Shown: positions 1 to 14,879, numbered from the stretch's first letter. The stretch: DNA of 64,000 nucleotides from Archegozetes longisetosus (GCA_018873245.2 JAEMBT020000009.1:11877112-11941111); one strand, 5' to 3'. A program made the numbers and translations. Notes: generated by a model from the letters alone, not told the origin.

Positions 1-81
1 TTTAGTTTCAATTTTGGTTTAGTTTTAAGGCAGATGTGGATGCGCTTCAATTGTCAAAAAGTTTTATAAACTTAACTAAGA

Positions 82-3000
82 ATGAAGCAAATCTTTTTCG
101 TCGTTTCCTTATTCGGTAAGTCTAAACATATTAGTATCAGTAATTGTTTGGTAGATTATGATGCTTACAAATTCAATTTTTTAAACCTAAAATAATAAGA
201 CTCATAGTTTGAAGAGAAAGAGAAACTGCTGTTTGAAATAATTTGATGAGTAGAAAAGTTATGAAATTTGTCTGAAGTTCTGGTGTATTCAAATAGATAA
301 CATTGTAATAAAACTATATGAAAATAGTGAACCAATTAATGACCCGTCACTCTCTTCAATGGTAAACATAATTAAGACTTCTTAAATTTCAAATGTAAAA
401 GATCCTTACACTTAATTGGGTTTAAATATTTGTGGTTCATCTGATAAATTTTGTCACAATTTCTTATTGATTTATTTATTCAGATCATGAGCACATTCAG
501 AGTATTAAGTGTAAGCCATAATTGGAAACTCTGCGTCTAATATTTCGAATAATTGTCTATTGATCTAACCTTTTTACCGAAAAACTTAAATTTTTTGCCT
601 CAAATAACAAATGAATTGATGAAATTTGAATCACGTGTTGCATTCAAATAATTCAAGTGATATTTTGGTTCACATTGATTCCTAAATATGTGTAGTCTAT
701 TTTGAGATGCTATTCCGGACTCCTTAAATATTTTGTTTAAATCCATTAGATTAGACCTCAATTTTCATGAATCTTTTGTTTTTATTGAAGCAATCTGAAA
801 AAGACATTTACAAATCATGACTCGTAAAGAAAATCACTATTAGACACAACAAACAAGTTTAACCATAAAGTACTGAAAACTTCATTAAAAGAGATGTCAT
901 TTCCATGATTTTCGCAACAGTAAATAGAGTTCCTTTAGTTTTGTGATTGATCATAATTTAAAGATCTATCAAAATAATAATTTCTATAGAAATCAGACTA
1001 AAGTTTAAGCTGACAAACATAGAAATGTTATATAACTAGTTATTGCACGCAATACATTATGCATTCATTTGAATAAAAACTTTTGATGAGATTTTAACAA
1101 AAGATAAGTCAACATTGAAATTTAATTGAGGTTCCTTTGATTTTTATCATTGGCTTAATAATATTGTTTCTTAAATAATAATTAAAGTCAGGCCGATTTT
1201 TATTTTGCTCTATAAGACAACTATAAAAAAATTTAGACAATTTTTAGCTTGTTTCTCTATAATACTGATTAAAAACACATCAAAACTCACCGATGCCTAA
1301 ATTTTATTGATATAATTCTCAGCATTGAGTCAAATTTACCGATTTGAATATCGAATGGAAATAGACGATGATAATCCTAATCTTTGAGGATCTAGTTTGG
1401 AATTCTTGGTGTAATGATTGACAGGTTCAGAACTGAGTTTTAATTCCTCTTCAAATACTCTCACGTCAATTAAGTCTTTTATTATATGATAAATCAATTG
1501 ATCAACTGTTTCGGTGTATAACAAAGAAATCTACGATTTTGTGCCATCAAAGGAATTCTAAATACTAGAGCAAGAAAACATAATTGTGAGATGGTAAGTT
1601 TTCTTCCCAAGTCTTCTGACAGTTTAGGATAACAACTAATTAGAAGATTTGAAAGATTTTGCTAGAGAAGGGATAGCTTAATGAATTAATAGCTACAACT
1701 TGTATATCTGTTTCACTATGTTAATTATTTTAGACACTTTCTCTGAGAACAACGATTTCATCTAATTTGATTGCAAGCTTAATTGTGTTTTTAAAATTAT
1801 CACTAATTACGCACTCAACTAAATATAAGTTGTTTAAAACAAGTTAACTAACTTTAACGTATAATATAAAGTGCTTGAAAGAAGTATATATTTGCAATAT
1901 AAGTGTTTTATTTTATTTTTTTGAATGCATTGACTCTTCTCATTAAGTCAAACTTGGATTTTTTTCTAAATTTTCTCACATATATGTGTTAAGAGCTTTT
2001 GTTCTAAAGGTTCATAACCTCTGTTCACAAGTTCTAATGATTGAGAAATGTTTCACCTTTTACTTAAGATTAATGGTATCTGAACCAAGTCATATATAAA
2101 TAATTAGTGATAGTAATAGCAATATACTTATTGATGCAGATTATGATATTGTTTTCTGATTATTTGATAGTCACTGACAGCTCATTCGAGCGTTGAATAA
2201 ACGAAAAGTGACAACTTTTTTAATAGCTGTTATCGTAAGTGTTGGATCAATTAGATTAAATATAATACTTTTTATGTTTTCATAAATCACTAAATAACTT
2301 ATTCAGGCAAGTATTTGGACTCTTTGTATCCAAAAATAAAAGAAAAAATGAAAAGAGTTCATGCAGAAAGTAAATCGTGCTATCATACGATTTCTTTTTA
2401 CTTCACACTAAGCAAAATAATCCATAATTTCTTTAGATCTTTATATTTGTATCTGTTTCGGCTTTAAAGTAAAAGGAGTCAAATAAATTTCAGAAATGAA
2501 TACATTTTCCAACCCTATCAAATGGAGTTAATTACCTGATAATTGCATATTCAAAATTTTGAAAATACGACTAATCTCAATGCCGAAGCTGAAGGTCTAG
2601 TTACTCTTCTTGGTAATTCACTCTGAGAAGAGAAATTACTATTTATTAGAGTTTCTATGAGTATAAATTTTAGCGAAATTAGGTTATTCTCCAAAAACAC
2701 GACAAGTAATGCCAATGTCAATGCTATCAGTTATACTGCATAAAACTTAAATAATTTTATGTGTTTATCAACTCTTGAAGAGAGCATATTCAGAATCTTG
2801 TCCTATAACTGGCAGCAATTAGCTTATAAATCTTCTCACAACCAACTCTATCGAGACTAACAATAACGGATTATACTATTTAACTGATTTTATCATGTGG
2901 TAACGCACATGACCTCAGCCCATCAGCGCATAACTTAAAATAAAAGTAACTCTATCGTCAACAGAAATGAATTATATTAAGACAAATAAACACAACAGGA

Positions 3001-5523
3001 GCTATTATATAAAAGTGAAGAGGACCTTTTCATTGTTGAAGAGTCAATTCTTCAGTCTATAAAGAGCATAATGAATCGAAGAGCTAGATTAATTGTCAAA
3101 ATCTTATTTAGTATTCTACTCGATGACTTCATTATTTTGTATGGCATTTTATAGCTTTACATCAAGTTATAATCATTCTTAATCGTTCAGATCAGACTTT
3201 AGATTAATGCTGAAACTGCACCACACTTTGAAATACAGCTTAGATTAATGCAAGAATTTAATATTGATAAATGTTCAAAGAATAAAATCTGGTTTACCTC
3301 CAATGCTGCATTCAAGAAAATAATAATAATTATTTTTATTTATCAGTAAATTTATTGAAATAAACACTTATGTTTTATCTGTTCAGAATTTTGGATGCAT
3401 CTCTCGATGGCAGAGGAACCATATCTGGTAAGGATATAGGATATTAAATATGATAGCTTTTGAATAAATTAAAAGATATGCTTTTTGGAGTGCTATAAAG
3501 TACTATCTATAACATTAATGCATCTGGAGATAGTACCTCATAGCATTCATCAACATAAGATATGTAGGTATAGATTGATTGCACTGACCGGTTATTAAAA
3601 TAGTTCAAAACACTTAATGCTAATAAATCATAACTTATTGCTGTAACTATTATTATCATAGATGGTGGACACACCTAATAGACCACAATCTGAGTTCTGC
3701 AACAAAGCAATGCATATGAATGCAATAAGCAGATTGTTCTTTTGTCGTCTGTTCCCATCTTTGAGTCTTCCATTTTCGCGGAACAGAAGAAATCACAGAG
3801 TTATAAAAAATAATAATCTTGATTCTATCCAATCACAAGCGTTGATGGATGAAATGGTTAAATATAATCAGGACTTTGATGGTCATATACCAAGTTTTGA
3901 GCAACAAGAAGGTTATGCTTATCGACATCGCTATCACATTCCTGCAACATATGCATTCGGACAACAAAATCAATTTCCCTCAAAAACATTAAACGAAGTT
4001 TCTACCAATGGTTTCGAAGGCGTAGCTCCTTTTGCATCGAGTGGTCAAATGATAAAACCTGTTTCTAACAGTTATGAATCTAATAAGATAAGCACTAAAA
4101 GCCCTCTAAATACTCACGTTTATGGCAATCCGTCGCCTGATCTGAATTTAGGCCCAAGTATTAACAAAGAGCAATCTTACCAGACCAGTCCATATAACAG
4201 TGTGTCATCGATTGATTATCAACCATCAATGTCAAGAGCACACTGGTGGCCAAACGATAAAACAATTTCAAGCGATAGTAGAGATAGAGAGATAGGTTTA
4301 AATAGAGGAAATCATAAAAAATTGCAAGCAGTGCGTTCAGGAGCTAAGTTTAGCTTTGATGTTGACAGTCGTGAGGGCTGGACCCCAATATCAGTTTCTA
4401 AAAATTCTAATCACTTGGCGGAATCTCATAATAAAAAGTATACCGAAAAGAAACCGATTACATACTCTTCCAAAATGTACACAACTAGAACTTCAACCTC
4501 TACTCCAACCCCAATAAAAAGTGATCACTTTAGAAAAGATTATTTAATTGATGTCAGTAAAAACGATGCATTGGTTAACAATTATGGTGCCCTCAATCCC
4601 AATAAGTCTAGTATTAAATCAACTAAAAAGACTCACACTGTTTCCAGACCACCGGTGATTAAAAAAGATCTTTCGGTTTTGACAACACAACTGAATGAAG
4701 GGATAAAGTCGTCTTCTGCTGAAACCACAACTCCATTGACTACGCCTGAAACTAAAATCATAGTTAGGAAAGAGCATAAAGATTTTACAAAATCCTCTGT
4801 CATCTACTCTGTTGAGGACTCGATTCCGGAACAGACAGAAATCTCTGAGCAGAAGGACAATTCAAGTATCGGAATAGATAATAAGCTAAATCACGATTAC
4901 ATCTACGACGACACAGAACTGAAGGAAAATATTGAACCAGAGGAAGTTTATGAAATATCTGCTAAGTACTCTAAGAAAAGTAACGAGACATCTTCAGTTG
5001 GAAGTGAGCCATGGCACGATTATCCAATGTATAGCCCATTGGCTTCTAGTAACTTTTCATGCACTAATCCTGGGTTCTATGCCGACAAAGGATTCGGATG
5101 TCAGGTAAATACTCTTTATCTTCTTTATCGCTACATTAACACATTTCGATCTATTCATTTTTATCATCATAGGTTTACCATCACTGCGGTAGCGATAATT
5201 ATCATCAAAAATTTATTTGTCCCAATGGAACCTTATTTAATGATCAAATACAATCATGCGATTACTGGTTTAATGTGAACTGTGAAAAAATCACTAAATC
5301 AATTGAAATATCTTTCGATAAAAAAGTGGATCACATCAATCTTTTGACCAACAATTCTGAACCAACTTCTGGGATCACTTTAGCGAAGCCTATTGATGTT
5401 GATAGAAATCAAACTTTTGATAAGTTGATGGAAAACTTGAGGAATTTTGTTGAAAATGTAAAGTTAAATGCCTTCAATAAGACTGAAACAGAATCAGAAG
5501 TTGATAATGAAACTAAGCATTAG
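82..5523 (+). CDS. CPAP1-type cuticle protein with one C-terminal chitin-binding (CBM14) domain
   Basis: Four-exon model that I assembled: 82-115, 3387-3427, 3662-5104 and 5173-5523, giving about 622 aa. All introns are GT..AG and the phases agree (1, 0, 0). Exons 1-2 encode a secretory signal starting MKQIFFVVSLF; exon 3 is a long low-complexity Ser/Thr/Asn/Lys-rich region; the exon 3/4 junction falls inside a six-cysteine peritrophin-A domain, about residues 492-543. Cysteine spacing is C-x12-C-x5-C-x10-C-x12-C-x7-C, with the aromatic-rich stretch VYHHC and the CPNGTLFN turn typical of CBM14. Secreted proteins with one such domain in a long linker are the CPAP1 class of arthropod cuticle proteins, which bind chitin in the procuticle. 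The 68-bp intron 3 matches others in the window. Exon 1 is the least certain part because a 3.3-kb intron separates it; exons 3-4 are firm. Confidence 0.85.
116..3386 (+). other. Long first intron of the CPAP1 gene, no gene recognised
   Basis: AT-rich sequence between the putative signal-peptide exon (donor GTAAGT at 116) and exon 2 (acceptor TTCAG ending 3386). I see no convincing ORF, transposase remnant or RNA gene here. A 62-codon frame at 1336-1524 (-) has no recognisable domain. Confidence 0.5.
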
Positions 5524-5808
5524 ATTAAGTAAATTTTGCTTAAAAAATAGTTGTTCGTTTCACATGTATTGTGCTTTTAAGTTGATTTCCAGTTGATTGT
5601 AAATACATATTATATACGTGTTTGAAAGTTGAAAAACAAAACATTTTGTAGATATATATTTAATGCAAAAGCAATTATATGTTTTCTCATTTCAAATTTT
5701 ATTATTGTATTATAGGTAACACATTTTTACAACTTTATTCATGTGAATAAATTTATACACGAAAAGCTATTATTAGACTAAGTTGACTAAATCTTAAAAC
5801 CTTAACAA
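5524..5808. promoter_or_regulatory. Convergent 3' region between CPAP1 and NDUFA10
   Basis: The two coding regions converge with 285 bp between their stop codons. AATAAA occurs on the plus strand near 5746 and TTTATT (AATAAA on minus) near 5734, so each gene has a candidate polyadenylation signal and the 3' UTRs probably overlap. Confidence 0.4.
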
Positions 5809-7676
5809 CTAATAGAAAGGATTACGTAACGCATGCTCCAATTCTTCCCTATAGTTGACTCTAAACTTGAGCGCAAGTTTCCAGAAGGGATGCAAATCCG
5901 GATCAAAACTGGGAAGTATATCATAATTCGGAACCTATTTGTCAATTGATAAAGTCAGTTAAATATAAATCAAACCAAAATCAACTTTAGTTTCGGATTT
6001 AAGTACAGTTTTGGAACATTAAAGTGATGCATAGCTACGAGCAAAACACTGTTGCCATATTATCCTCCCTGTCATGAGCCTCTTTTCAACTTCACTTTTA
6101 ATTGTGGTTCTCATTTTGTCTATAAAACAATTGTTGAGATCATATTTGAGAAATCATTTATCGAATAATGTATTAAACTCTCTAAAATGATCACAAATTC
6201 GATTACACTATTCGATAAATGATTTCTCAAAGATGATCTGAACAATTGTTTTAGATATAAATGTTATAACATAACAACAATTATGATTCGTGATTGCTTT
6301 GCATCATTTTAGTTCGTCGATCATAATTATAATTATACCATATTTCTATAGACTTTGTCGCGATGCATTGCGTCATCTGAATCAAGACACAAACTATCCA
6401 CCTCATAGACATCAAGTTCACTCTTGGTCCCACAAAGTTCTTCTTTGCGGCAGGTATACAAGATTCGACGTTTTTCCCATAATTCCTGTTCCCATAAATT
6501 CCAGTCTTCAAACTTTTCCAAATGGGGATCCCAATCATCCATTTCAAGTTTTTCTATATCTTCAACAACATCTTCAATATCTCCATAATTAGACCAGTCA
6601 TAGATCAAAACTTCTGAAGCTTTACTGGCCTCAAGCAGATATCTATTCTTATATTGATCCTCTATTTCTTGCAAATACCCTTTCGTCAATACTTTACTAT
6701 TGACTTCATGAGGCTATGAGTATACAAATTATCAAATCAAACATTAATTATGAGAAACTTCATCAGACTTTGTGGGTTAGAAATTTAGAAAATAAGCATT
6801 AATTAGGAGAAAATAGAAAAATATAAATATAATTGGATGAAATCATACAATATTTCTTTGCTTGATTCTTCTGAGGCACTCATCGGCGGGAACGTCCAAA
6901 TAAATGACGAGATGAGGTCTCATTAGATCATAGATGCTATTATGACGCACTCGATAGTAATAATCCCGAGCTTTTAATTATAAATAACAAAAATTAACTA
7001 AAAACTCATAGATCAAATCAACAATCAAAGTAAAGATACCATCAGATGGGAAATAACCAGATTTAGACATAGCTTCAGTGAACACGAAGTCACTGTAAGG
7101 ACTTCTTTCTAAGACCACTCCCTGTCCAGTGTTGAAGAGATGAGCCAAAGCGTCGATATATTGTTCGTACCTTTGGTGATAGAAAAACATTTTCATCCAA
7201 TTGACTCCCTTATTGTGTGGGTTTTCGTAAAACATTTTCTCATCGACTGCTTGCGCGAGTTCCGCAATATATTTGTTGAGAGTTCGGTAATCAAAACCTC
7301 TATGATTGATGTAAAGTTCGTTCAGATCTGTTTCTGGCATATAATGCATTCCGAACTCTTTGGCCAATTGTTTGGCCACCACTTCTTTGCCCGAAGCCTT
7401 GTTTCCCTCAACGACTAATATTTTGCTGTTGCAGTCAATGCGATCGGGAGTACTGTCCAGACCTAACCAGTAGTGAAACCACGTGTACTTCTTCTGGAGA
7501 TAAGGCCATGGCTTCGGTTTGTTTGCATCGATTTCAGGATCTTTTCTTTCGACTCCAATAATTGTTCTCATTTGTGTTCGCATTAATTGATTGACAGCAC
7601 ATATTTGTGCCCCATTTCTGCCATTAATTCCATTGATTTTTGACAATTTAGTTAAACTCAATCTAAAAGCACTCAT
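5809..7676 (-). CDS. NDUFA10: NADH dehydrogenase (complex I) subunit NDUFA10
   Basis: Four exons on the minus strand: 7676-7040, 6970-6849, 6713-6339 and 5934-5809, about 419 aa. Introns are GT..AG with agreeing phases; the first is 69 bp. The start is the ATG at 7676 (MSAFRLSLTK), not the in-frame TTG upstream. The N-terminus is Arg/Lys/Ser-rich and lacks acids, as in a mitochondrial presequence. The fold is deoxynucleoside-kinase-like: a P-loop-type segment VEGNKASGKEVVA in which the usual Ser/Thr after GK is Glu, then LERSPYSDFVF, then RPHLVIYLDVPADE. NDUFA10 keeps this kinase fold as an accessory subunit of the complex I matrix/proximal-pump region without acting as a nucleoside kinase. 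Exon 4, starting VPNYDILPSFDPD, matches the long C-terminal tail expected of invertebrate homologues. Intron 3 holds a hairpin repeat. Confidence 0.93.
6119..6257. repeat. Hairpin MITE-like inverted repeat in NDUFA10 intron 3
   Basis: The left arm from 6119 and the right arm ending 6257 are near-perfect reverse complements over about 48 bp. Both contain ACAATTGTT and GAGAAATCATTTATCGAATA or their complements. The loop is about 40 bp. I could not define a clear target duplication. Confidence 0.7.
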
Positions 7677-9940
7677 CGTTTGCAAAATTATTAAATTAAT
7701 TTAATATAAATTAACTCAATTGTTGCATAACCTTAGTGTACATAAAATGTTGTTTTGGTTCTATACATACAATACGTAATTTTAAATTATTTCAAAAGTT
7801 TTCAGTTATTGAGAGAAAATTTATGCATTTTATAAGTTTTTGAGGTTTTATATTATTAATTAGTGTTAAGAATGGAAATGATGTGAAACACTTTCATGTA
7901 TTTCAGGCAAGTTATTTGTAATTGAGTTATATTTTTTGACAAAAATCAAATCAGTTTCAACTGTGTTTGAGAAATGGCAAGTCTTAAAAAGATGCCACAA
8001 ATAGATAACAATATAGTTGATTTACTCAACACAATATCAATCGATTCATTCACTAAAAGATCAGAAGACGTGAGAGAGAAATGCAAATAAGAATATGAAC
8101 AGATTTTCAATAGAAATCCCATCTAATTGTGTGCAAAATTGATTTAATTATACTTTTAATTATCGCTTAAAAACTTGTAAAGTGATCATTGAATTAAAAC
8201 ATATCCATATTGTTTGGAGCGACGTCAAAACTTTGAAATAACAGAGAGACGTAATAGTGATACCAATGTCCTGAAGGCTCTTAGAAAACAATAAACTAAA
8301 CTTCGACTCATACAAAGCGAACTCAACATCAATAAAATTGTTAAAAGGTGTCGTCCGTTTTTCATCCAATTTATACTTCAGAATCGAATGGCACTCATGT
8401 TTGCTTTGAAGTTGTCTGTCCCAAATTCTGGCAATAATTGATTCGACTTCACATTAAAAAGTATTGAATCTGTTGCTCGAGTTATGTCGCAGCCATTATT
8501 AAGTAAAATAAATTGAAGACTGTTCTGTGATTAACTGTCATAAGTGCGGTTGGACTAATACTACCAAAGCTTGTCTTATGTTCTGCTTTACTCCTTATGA
8601 CATATTTTGTGTATCAAAGGATATTTGTCTATGTATGTATTGAAAAACCGTCAAATCGTGGTCTGACTGCTATAAAGTCAAAAAACAACTTTGATTGAAC
8701 CAGAAGTGATTGGAGATTATACTGTTAACTGAATTGTTTGACTTTGATACGACAGAAGTACAAAATATAAGGTGAAGTCAAATAGAATTAAAGAAGTGTG
8801 CAATCACTGCTCCTCAGCTATTCCTCAGGTCTCCTTCAAGACAGACGAATGTCTACGAAATTTCTGTTCATATCATTGTATCTGAATATGAGCGCTAATT
8901 TACTCCGAATTCATTGATATTGCCTTTAATTCGAGCAATAGCGTGTCATTAAGTTCGTGATGAATGCAGAGCTATATGTGGACGCTTTCCTTCAGTCTAT
9001 CACAATCACAATGACCTGAAAATTAAACCAAAAGCCCGACAGTCTCGACATTAATACTTGAGTCAAATTTGACCGAACTCGATGTCTGGTAGGAGAAGAG
9101 GTCCGTTTCATGAAATATTGCATTGACTACTGTTAATGAGACTCTTCCCTCAACTATATCTGTAATGATAATAAACGCGAATTGTTTGGCGACCCCTTCA
9201 TCTAACGCAACATCAGAGATAAGAAGTTTGTCGTTAACTAGCAATCAAACAACAATTAGAGAAATAGTTAAAGAAACAAAGGAAGTGGTACTGGTCACTT
9301 GTGAGTACCGGTAGCTCACATTTATTCCATTGTCTTGACAATAAAAGTCTCCCTCACACTCACATACTTTAAACTCTAAAAGAATTGAATCAAAACCCAG
9401 TGTATGACTACATGTGGGCATATTTAACAATAAATCAATTTACATTATGTGACATTTGAAAGATGTTACTCCTGGCTTTTAACTTAAAGGAGTTGTGCCT
9501 ATATCTTGATTTTGTCACAAAATATAGAATTCATATTCGAATACTTTTAACAAATCAAATAATAAATCGACATTTGATGAAAAAAATTTCAAATAAGTTT
9601 CTTTTTTATTCAACTGATTTCGTTAATTCAAATATCTGTTATACTGTCCCTTCATTTGAACCAAGTGAAGTACATGTCAGAAGAACAAAAAATATTGTAC
9701 CACATTCTGCATATTCGTTAAAAAATTTTTAAATTTTCAGTGACATTCTGTGGGTAAATATTTTGTTAAACAACTTTTCATCCAATGAAAACCTTGCATT
9801 CTATATCTGATCAAAATATTGAACACTAATTTTGATGGATTAATGTGAAATTGTGAAGGAATTGACACAGTTTGGCTTAGATTATTGTCTGTAGATGTAT
9901 GGAGATGTATGGTATCGCCGATCATCTCACAAGGCAACTC
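7677..9940. other. Intergenic stretch with weak coding signals only
   Basis: No gene can be supported. Two things are visible. A 38-codon ORF starts at 7974 (MASLKKMPQIDNNIVDLL, stop at 8090), divergent from NDUFA10, with a possible donor GTGAGA at the end of SED; it could be a first exon. On the minus strand, 9430-9023 is one frame interrupted only by a TGA at 9247-9245, reading VCECEGDFYCQDNG in its first part; this could be a decayed extracellular-protein exon. Neither matches a family I recognise. Confidence 0.3.
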
Positions 9941-10536
9941 ACGATACGCCAGAAATTTTTTGTAGTCGATATATATTTTTGAAAAGTACTCATTGAAATA
10001 ATTAGCAGTATATGCCATTCACTCCCCAAATGAGGCCCTAGGACCCAAAATCCAACCTAGTTCTTCTGTCCTAGACTCCTAAGTATGGTGTCATTGGACT
10101 CGTCTTGACGAAGATTTTAAATAATTTGTTACTAACTTGTGCTTCACCTAGTGGCCTTCAGAGTGGCCTCCGAAGCGGAGTCGCCATATTTAGTCTTGAA
10201 AAGGGCTGTTAAATGAGCGCAACACCGTTCGGGGAAATCATGTTTGCTTTGAGGAAGACTAGACACCAATAGTTTAAGAGTAATTCGATAAGAGTCTATT
10301 TTGAGGATCTTTGGTTCTCCGAAGCTTTACATGTTATATATCTTTGTAAAATACTCGTCAAGACGAGTCCAACGACACCATACTTAGGAGTCTAGAATGT
10401 AAGGAGACAAAGTTGGCTAGGACCCTAGGGCTTCATTTGGGGAGCGATTGGCATATACTGCTGACTTTATCTCAATGATTATTTTTAAAAAATATATTTC
10501 AATTCCTAAAACATTTCTGGCACATCATGATTCCTT
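9941..10536. mobile_element. Foldback-type element, copy A, with about 180-bp inverted arms
   Basis: The left arm (about 9941-10120) and right arm (about 10345-10536) are diverged reverse complements. Shared blocks include GCAGTATATGCCA, CTCCCCAAATGA and CTCCTAAGTATGGTGTC. The middle is unique to the element and contains AAAGGGCTGTTAA near 10200. Both the arm motif (TTTTTGAAAAGTACTC) and the middle recur in the larger element at 23.2-24.9 kb, so the two belong to one non-autonomous family. No transposase is present. Confidence 0.75.
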
Positions 10537-12074
<1,538 letters not shown>

Positions 12075-12188
12075 ATTAAAAATTTTAGGATATTTATTAC
12101 GAAACTTATAAAGTGAAATAAGAAAATGTATATAAGATCTAATCCATTCAATTTTACATTCATTTGAGAAAGCAAAAATTTTTTATTT

Positions 12189-12801
12189 TCAATTTGACAC
12201 AATTCTTAAATTTTTATGAGACTGACCGGCTAAAAGTGTATATTTTATTATTTGCTTCTGATGATACTCCAATTCATTACGAATCGAAATAATTACTTTA
12301 GCTTCTTTGAGTCTTTCAAAGATGTGTCTCTCAATTGTTCCAATACTTTGATTACTAACAGAAAGGTTATTTTTCAACTCTTCAATTAACTGTTTGTGTT
12401 TATCCTTTAATAATTTTTGCTTTCTTTTTAATAATTTGATTGATTTTGGTGACTTCAGTCATTGTCTTCACCATTAATATCGTCAATAACTTCATCAACG
12501 GTTTTAGATAATGAGTCTTCTCTGTTAAAAAATAAATATATAAAATACCATAACATAACTTACTTGGGCTTTGTATTTCTAAAGTTGTTTTTATAAAGTT
12601 CAACCCAAAATCTCCTTCTGTTTTTAGGTATAGCAGTCAAAAATATCTTGTGTAAATCAACAATAGCTTTACATTTAGAATTAGGTAAATCAATTGTAGG
12701 TTCATCAAAATCAAAGATGTCTAAAAATTACAACAATTTATTATTATTATTATATTAATTGACTATTAACATACACTATCGTAATGTATTGGAGAATCCA
12801 T
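12189..12801 (-). CDS. Small spliced coiled-coil protein gene, unrecognised, with one frameshift
   Basis: Minus-strand model. Exon 1 is 12801-12777 (MDSPIHYD), with a GTGTATG donor. Exon 2 is 12720-12564 (IFDFDEPTIDLPNSK ... PKNRRRFWVELYKNN), with donor GTAAGT. Exon 3 starts at 12521 after TTTTAACAG. All phases agree. In exon 3 the frame closes at a TGA at 12457-12455. Shifting by one base reopens it into a Lys/Leu/Gln-rich helix (KLLKRKQKLLKDKHKQLIEE) that runs to a stop at 12189, so the whole would be about 170 aa. The acidic N-terminus, basic motif and long C-terminal coiled coil suggest a structural adaptor, perhaps of the kinetochore or cytoskeleton, but I do not recognise the family. 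It could be a pseudogene, or the shift could be a base error. Confidence 0.45.
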
Positions 12802-12948
12802 GTTTACTGCATTAAATACGCATCTAATCAATATCAGGGTCAAAAGAAATGGAAATTAATTTCCGTAAACATCAATGTAAAAAGTTATCAATGAAAAAGC
12901 TAACAGAACACAAATTTTATATTATTTAACAGATCTTATTGTTAACTA

Positions 12949-14524
12949 CAGTCCAGTTCAATTGGTTAAAGCCACCCTAATTTTGTTCAATAAAACCTGA
13001 ACGGCTCAAGTAATAAACTTGAAATTTTATATATTTATTAAACAGATATAAAGAAACTTTTGGGTAAGTTTTGTATCAGATCCGTGGCATTGTTCGTTAA
13101 GTGTGTGCGAATTAGTAAAAAAACCGTTTCATTTGGTTAAAGCCACTTTAATAATAGATAGAATAAATCACAAATAACAAAAAATCAAAATGAATTATAA
13201 CTACATTAGTAACTTATTTTTCGGCCAGTTTTAGTGATCAATTCAAAAACACGGTTTGGCATTGAATTAATGACATTTTTGAGTATAATTTGTGGTATAC
13301 TTTCCTATTCTTCAACTATAGTCTTTTTAAGCTCGTTTTTGTCATTGTATTGCCTGCCATTACCATAAACACATTTAACTAATATGCCCCAAATGTTTTC
13401 TATAACATTTAAATCAGGAGAAAGGGAAGGCCAATCAAGAATGTCAACTTTATTGAGTGCAGACCATTGCTTTATTAAGCCAGATCTATGAACAGATGAG
13501 TTATCCTGTTGTAGAATCCAATCGTTTCCACCGATACGTTCAGCAAATGGTAAAAAATACTTATCCAATAAGCCTTTATAAGATTTTTCGTTCATTGTGC
13601 TATCAATGAAGACAATTTCAGACTTGCCGACCGATCCAATAGCACCCCAAACCATCAGAGAGCCGCCACCTGAAACTCTCTTTGAAAACCATTCTGGTTC
13701 GCGACGCAAGTCATGCCAGTAATACTTATAGCCATCAGGATGATCTAAATTGAACTTTTTTTCATCTGTGAATATTATATCATTCCATTCAGTGGTCCAA
13801 CTCATCTTATTCTTAGCCCATTGTAAGCGTTTATCAATATGTGATTGTTTAAGTGCTGGTCTGTTCTTCATTTTCAAGAATTGAGTAGTTTTTGACTCAT
13901 GTCAGACTCTCCACATTGTTGTATGAGAAGCTTTTATCAGATTAGCACCTTTGGCTTCATTTATTGTCATCTTATTATTCTTATATCCCTCAAAAACTTG
14001 CGGCGCTCTTTATCAGTAGTAGCTCTGGGCCGCCCACCACTGAAGTTATTACCATAACCTTCAGGATCTTTGATGTAATTATCAACTACAGTTTTCGAAT
14101 GATGAATCAGTTTAGCTATCTCTCTATTTGAGTGACCACTTTTACGAAAGGCATCGATTTGGCCTTTTTCATAATCATTTAAGACTTTTCCTTTACCCAT
14201 ATTTTTTAGAACACGAATAAAATCGAACGCGGATTGTGAGCAAAGCGCGAGCCCATATGTATCGTAAAATAGCATTCCGATTGAATTAAGATATGCACGC
14301 GCTGTACTAGACTGTCATAATTATAGTGGCTTTAACCAAATGAAACGGTGTTTTTTACTAATTCGCACACGCTTAACGAACAATGCCACGGATCTGATAC
14401 AAAACTTATCCAAAAGTTTCTTTATATCTGTTTAATAAGTACATCAAATTTCAAGTTCATAACCTGAGCCGTTCAGGTTTTATTGAACAAAATTAGAGTG
14501 GCTTTAACCTATTGAACTGGACTG
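12949..14524 (-). mobile_element. Tc1-like transposon with IR/DR termini
   Basis: A 1,576-bp element flanked by TA at 12947-12948 and 14525-14526. Terminal inverted repeats are about 210 bp long. They begin CAGTCCAGTTCAATTGG on the left and end as its near complement (ACTGGACTG) on the right. Each TIR carries two direct copies of TTGGTTAAAGCCAC, an outer one (12963 on the left) and an inner one near 13133. This is the IR/DR layout known from Sleeping Beauty-type Tc1 elements, where the repeats are transposase-binding sites. Confidence 0.95.
13206..14200 (-). pseudogene. Tc1-family DD34E transposase, broken
   Basis: The N-terminal part starts with MGKGKVLNDYEKGQIDAF at 14200 and carries the paired helix-turn-helix (SGHSNREIAKLIHHSKTVV) and the GRPR-like GGRPRATT linker. 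The catalytic part at 13877-13305 has D in FTDEKKF, D in LQQDNSSVH and E in SPDLNVIENIWG; 34 residues separate the last two, so it is DD34E (Tc1). Lesions seen: a frameshift near 13970, an in-frame TGA just upstream of 13877, and a TAG at 13305-13307 followed by a further 33-codon tail ending at 13206. The IR/DR ends remain intact. Confidence 0.93.
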
Positions 14525-14879
14525 TATATGACTATATACTTTCAATCAGATCAAACAATTAGTTTAATTGTTATTAATTTTCAAAAAATATCAATATTTT
14601 CATTAAATTTTAAGCTTAAAATAGTTGTTAAACAAATTTTAAAATGTTTGAATATGTTTTACACTGTATTTTATGGGATAATGAGTAGAAAGTACAGACT
14701 TATTATAAGAGTTTCAGATGATTTTCTGCAGTATTTTAGCTAAAATTCCATATTAAACGATATGAAAACCTCACTTTTTGATGATTCTTAAAAGTACGGA
14801 TCGTTCTGTCCCAGTATTTTCCGTAGCACGTCTTTGCTTCCAAAACATTCACTTACAACGTCTTTACTTCCAATACCTC

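Noticed and set aside
9737..10018. 93-codon minus-strand frame beginning MAYTANYFNEYF
   Set aside because: It overlaps the left arm of foldback copy A, has no recognisable domain and no splice or start support.
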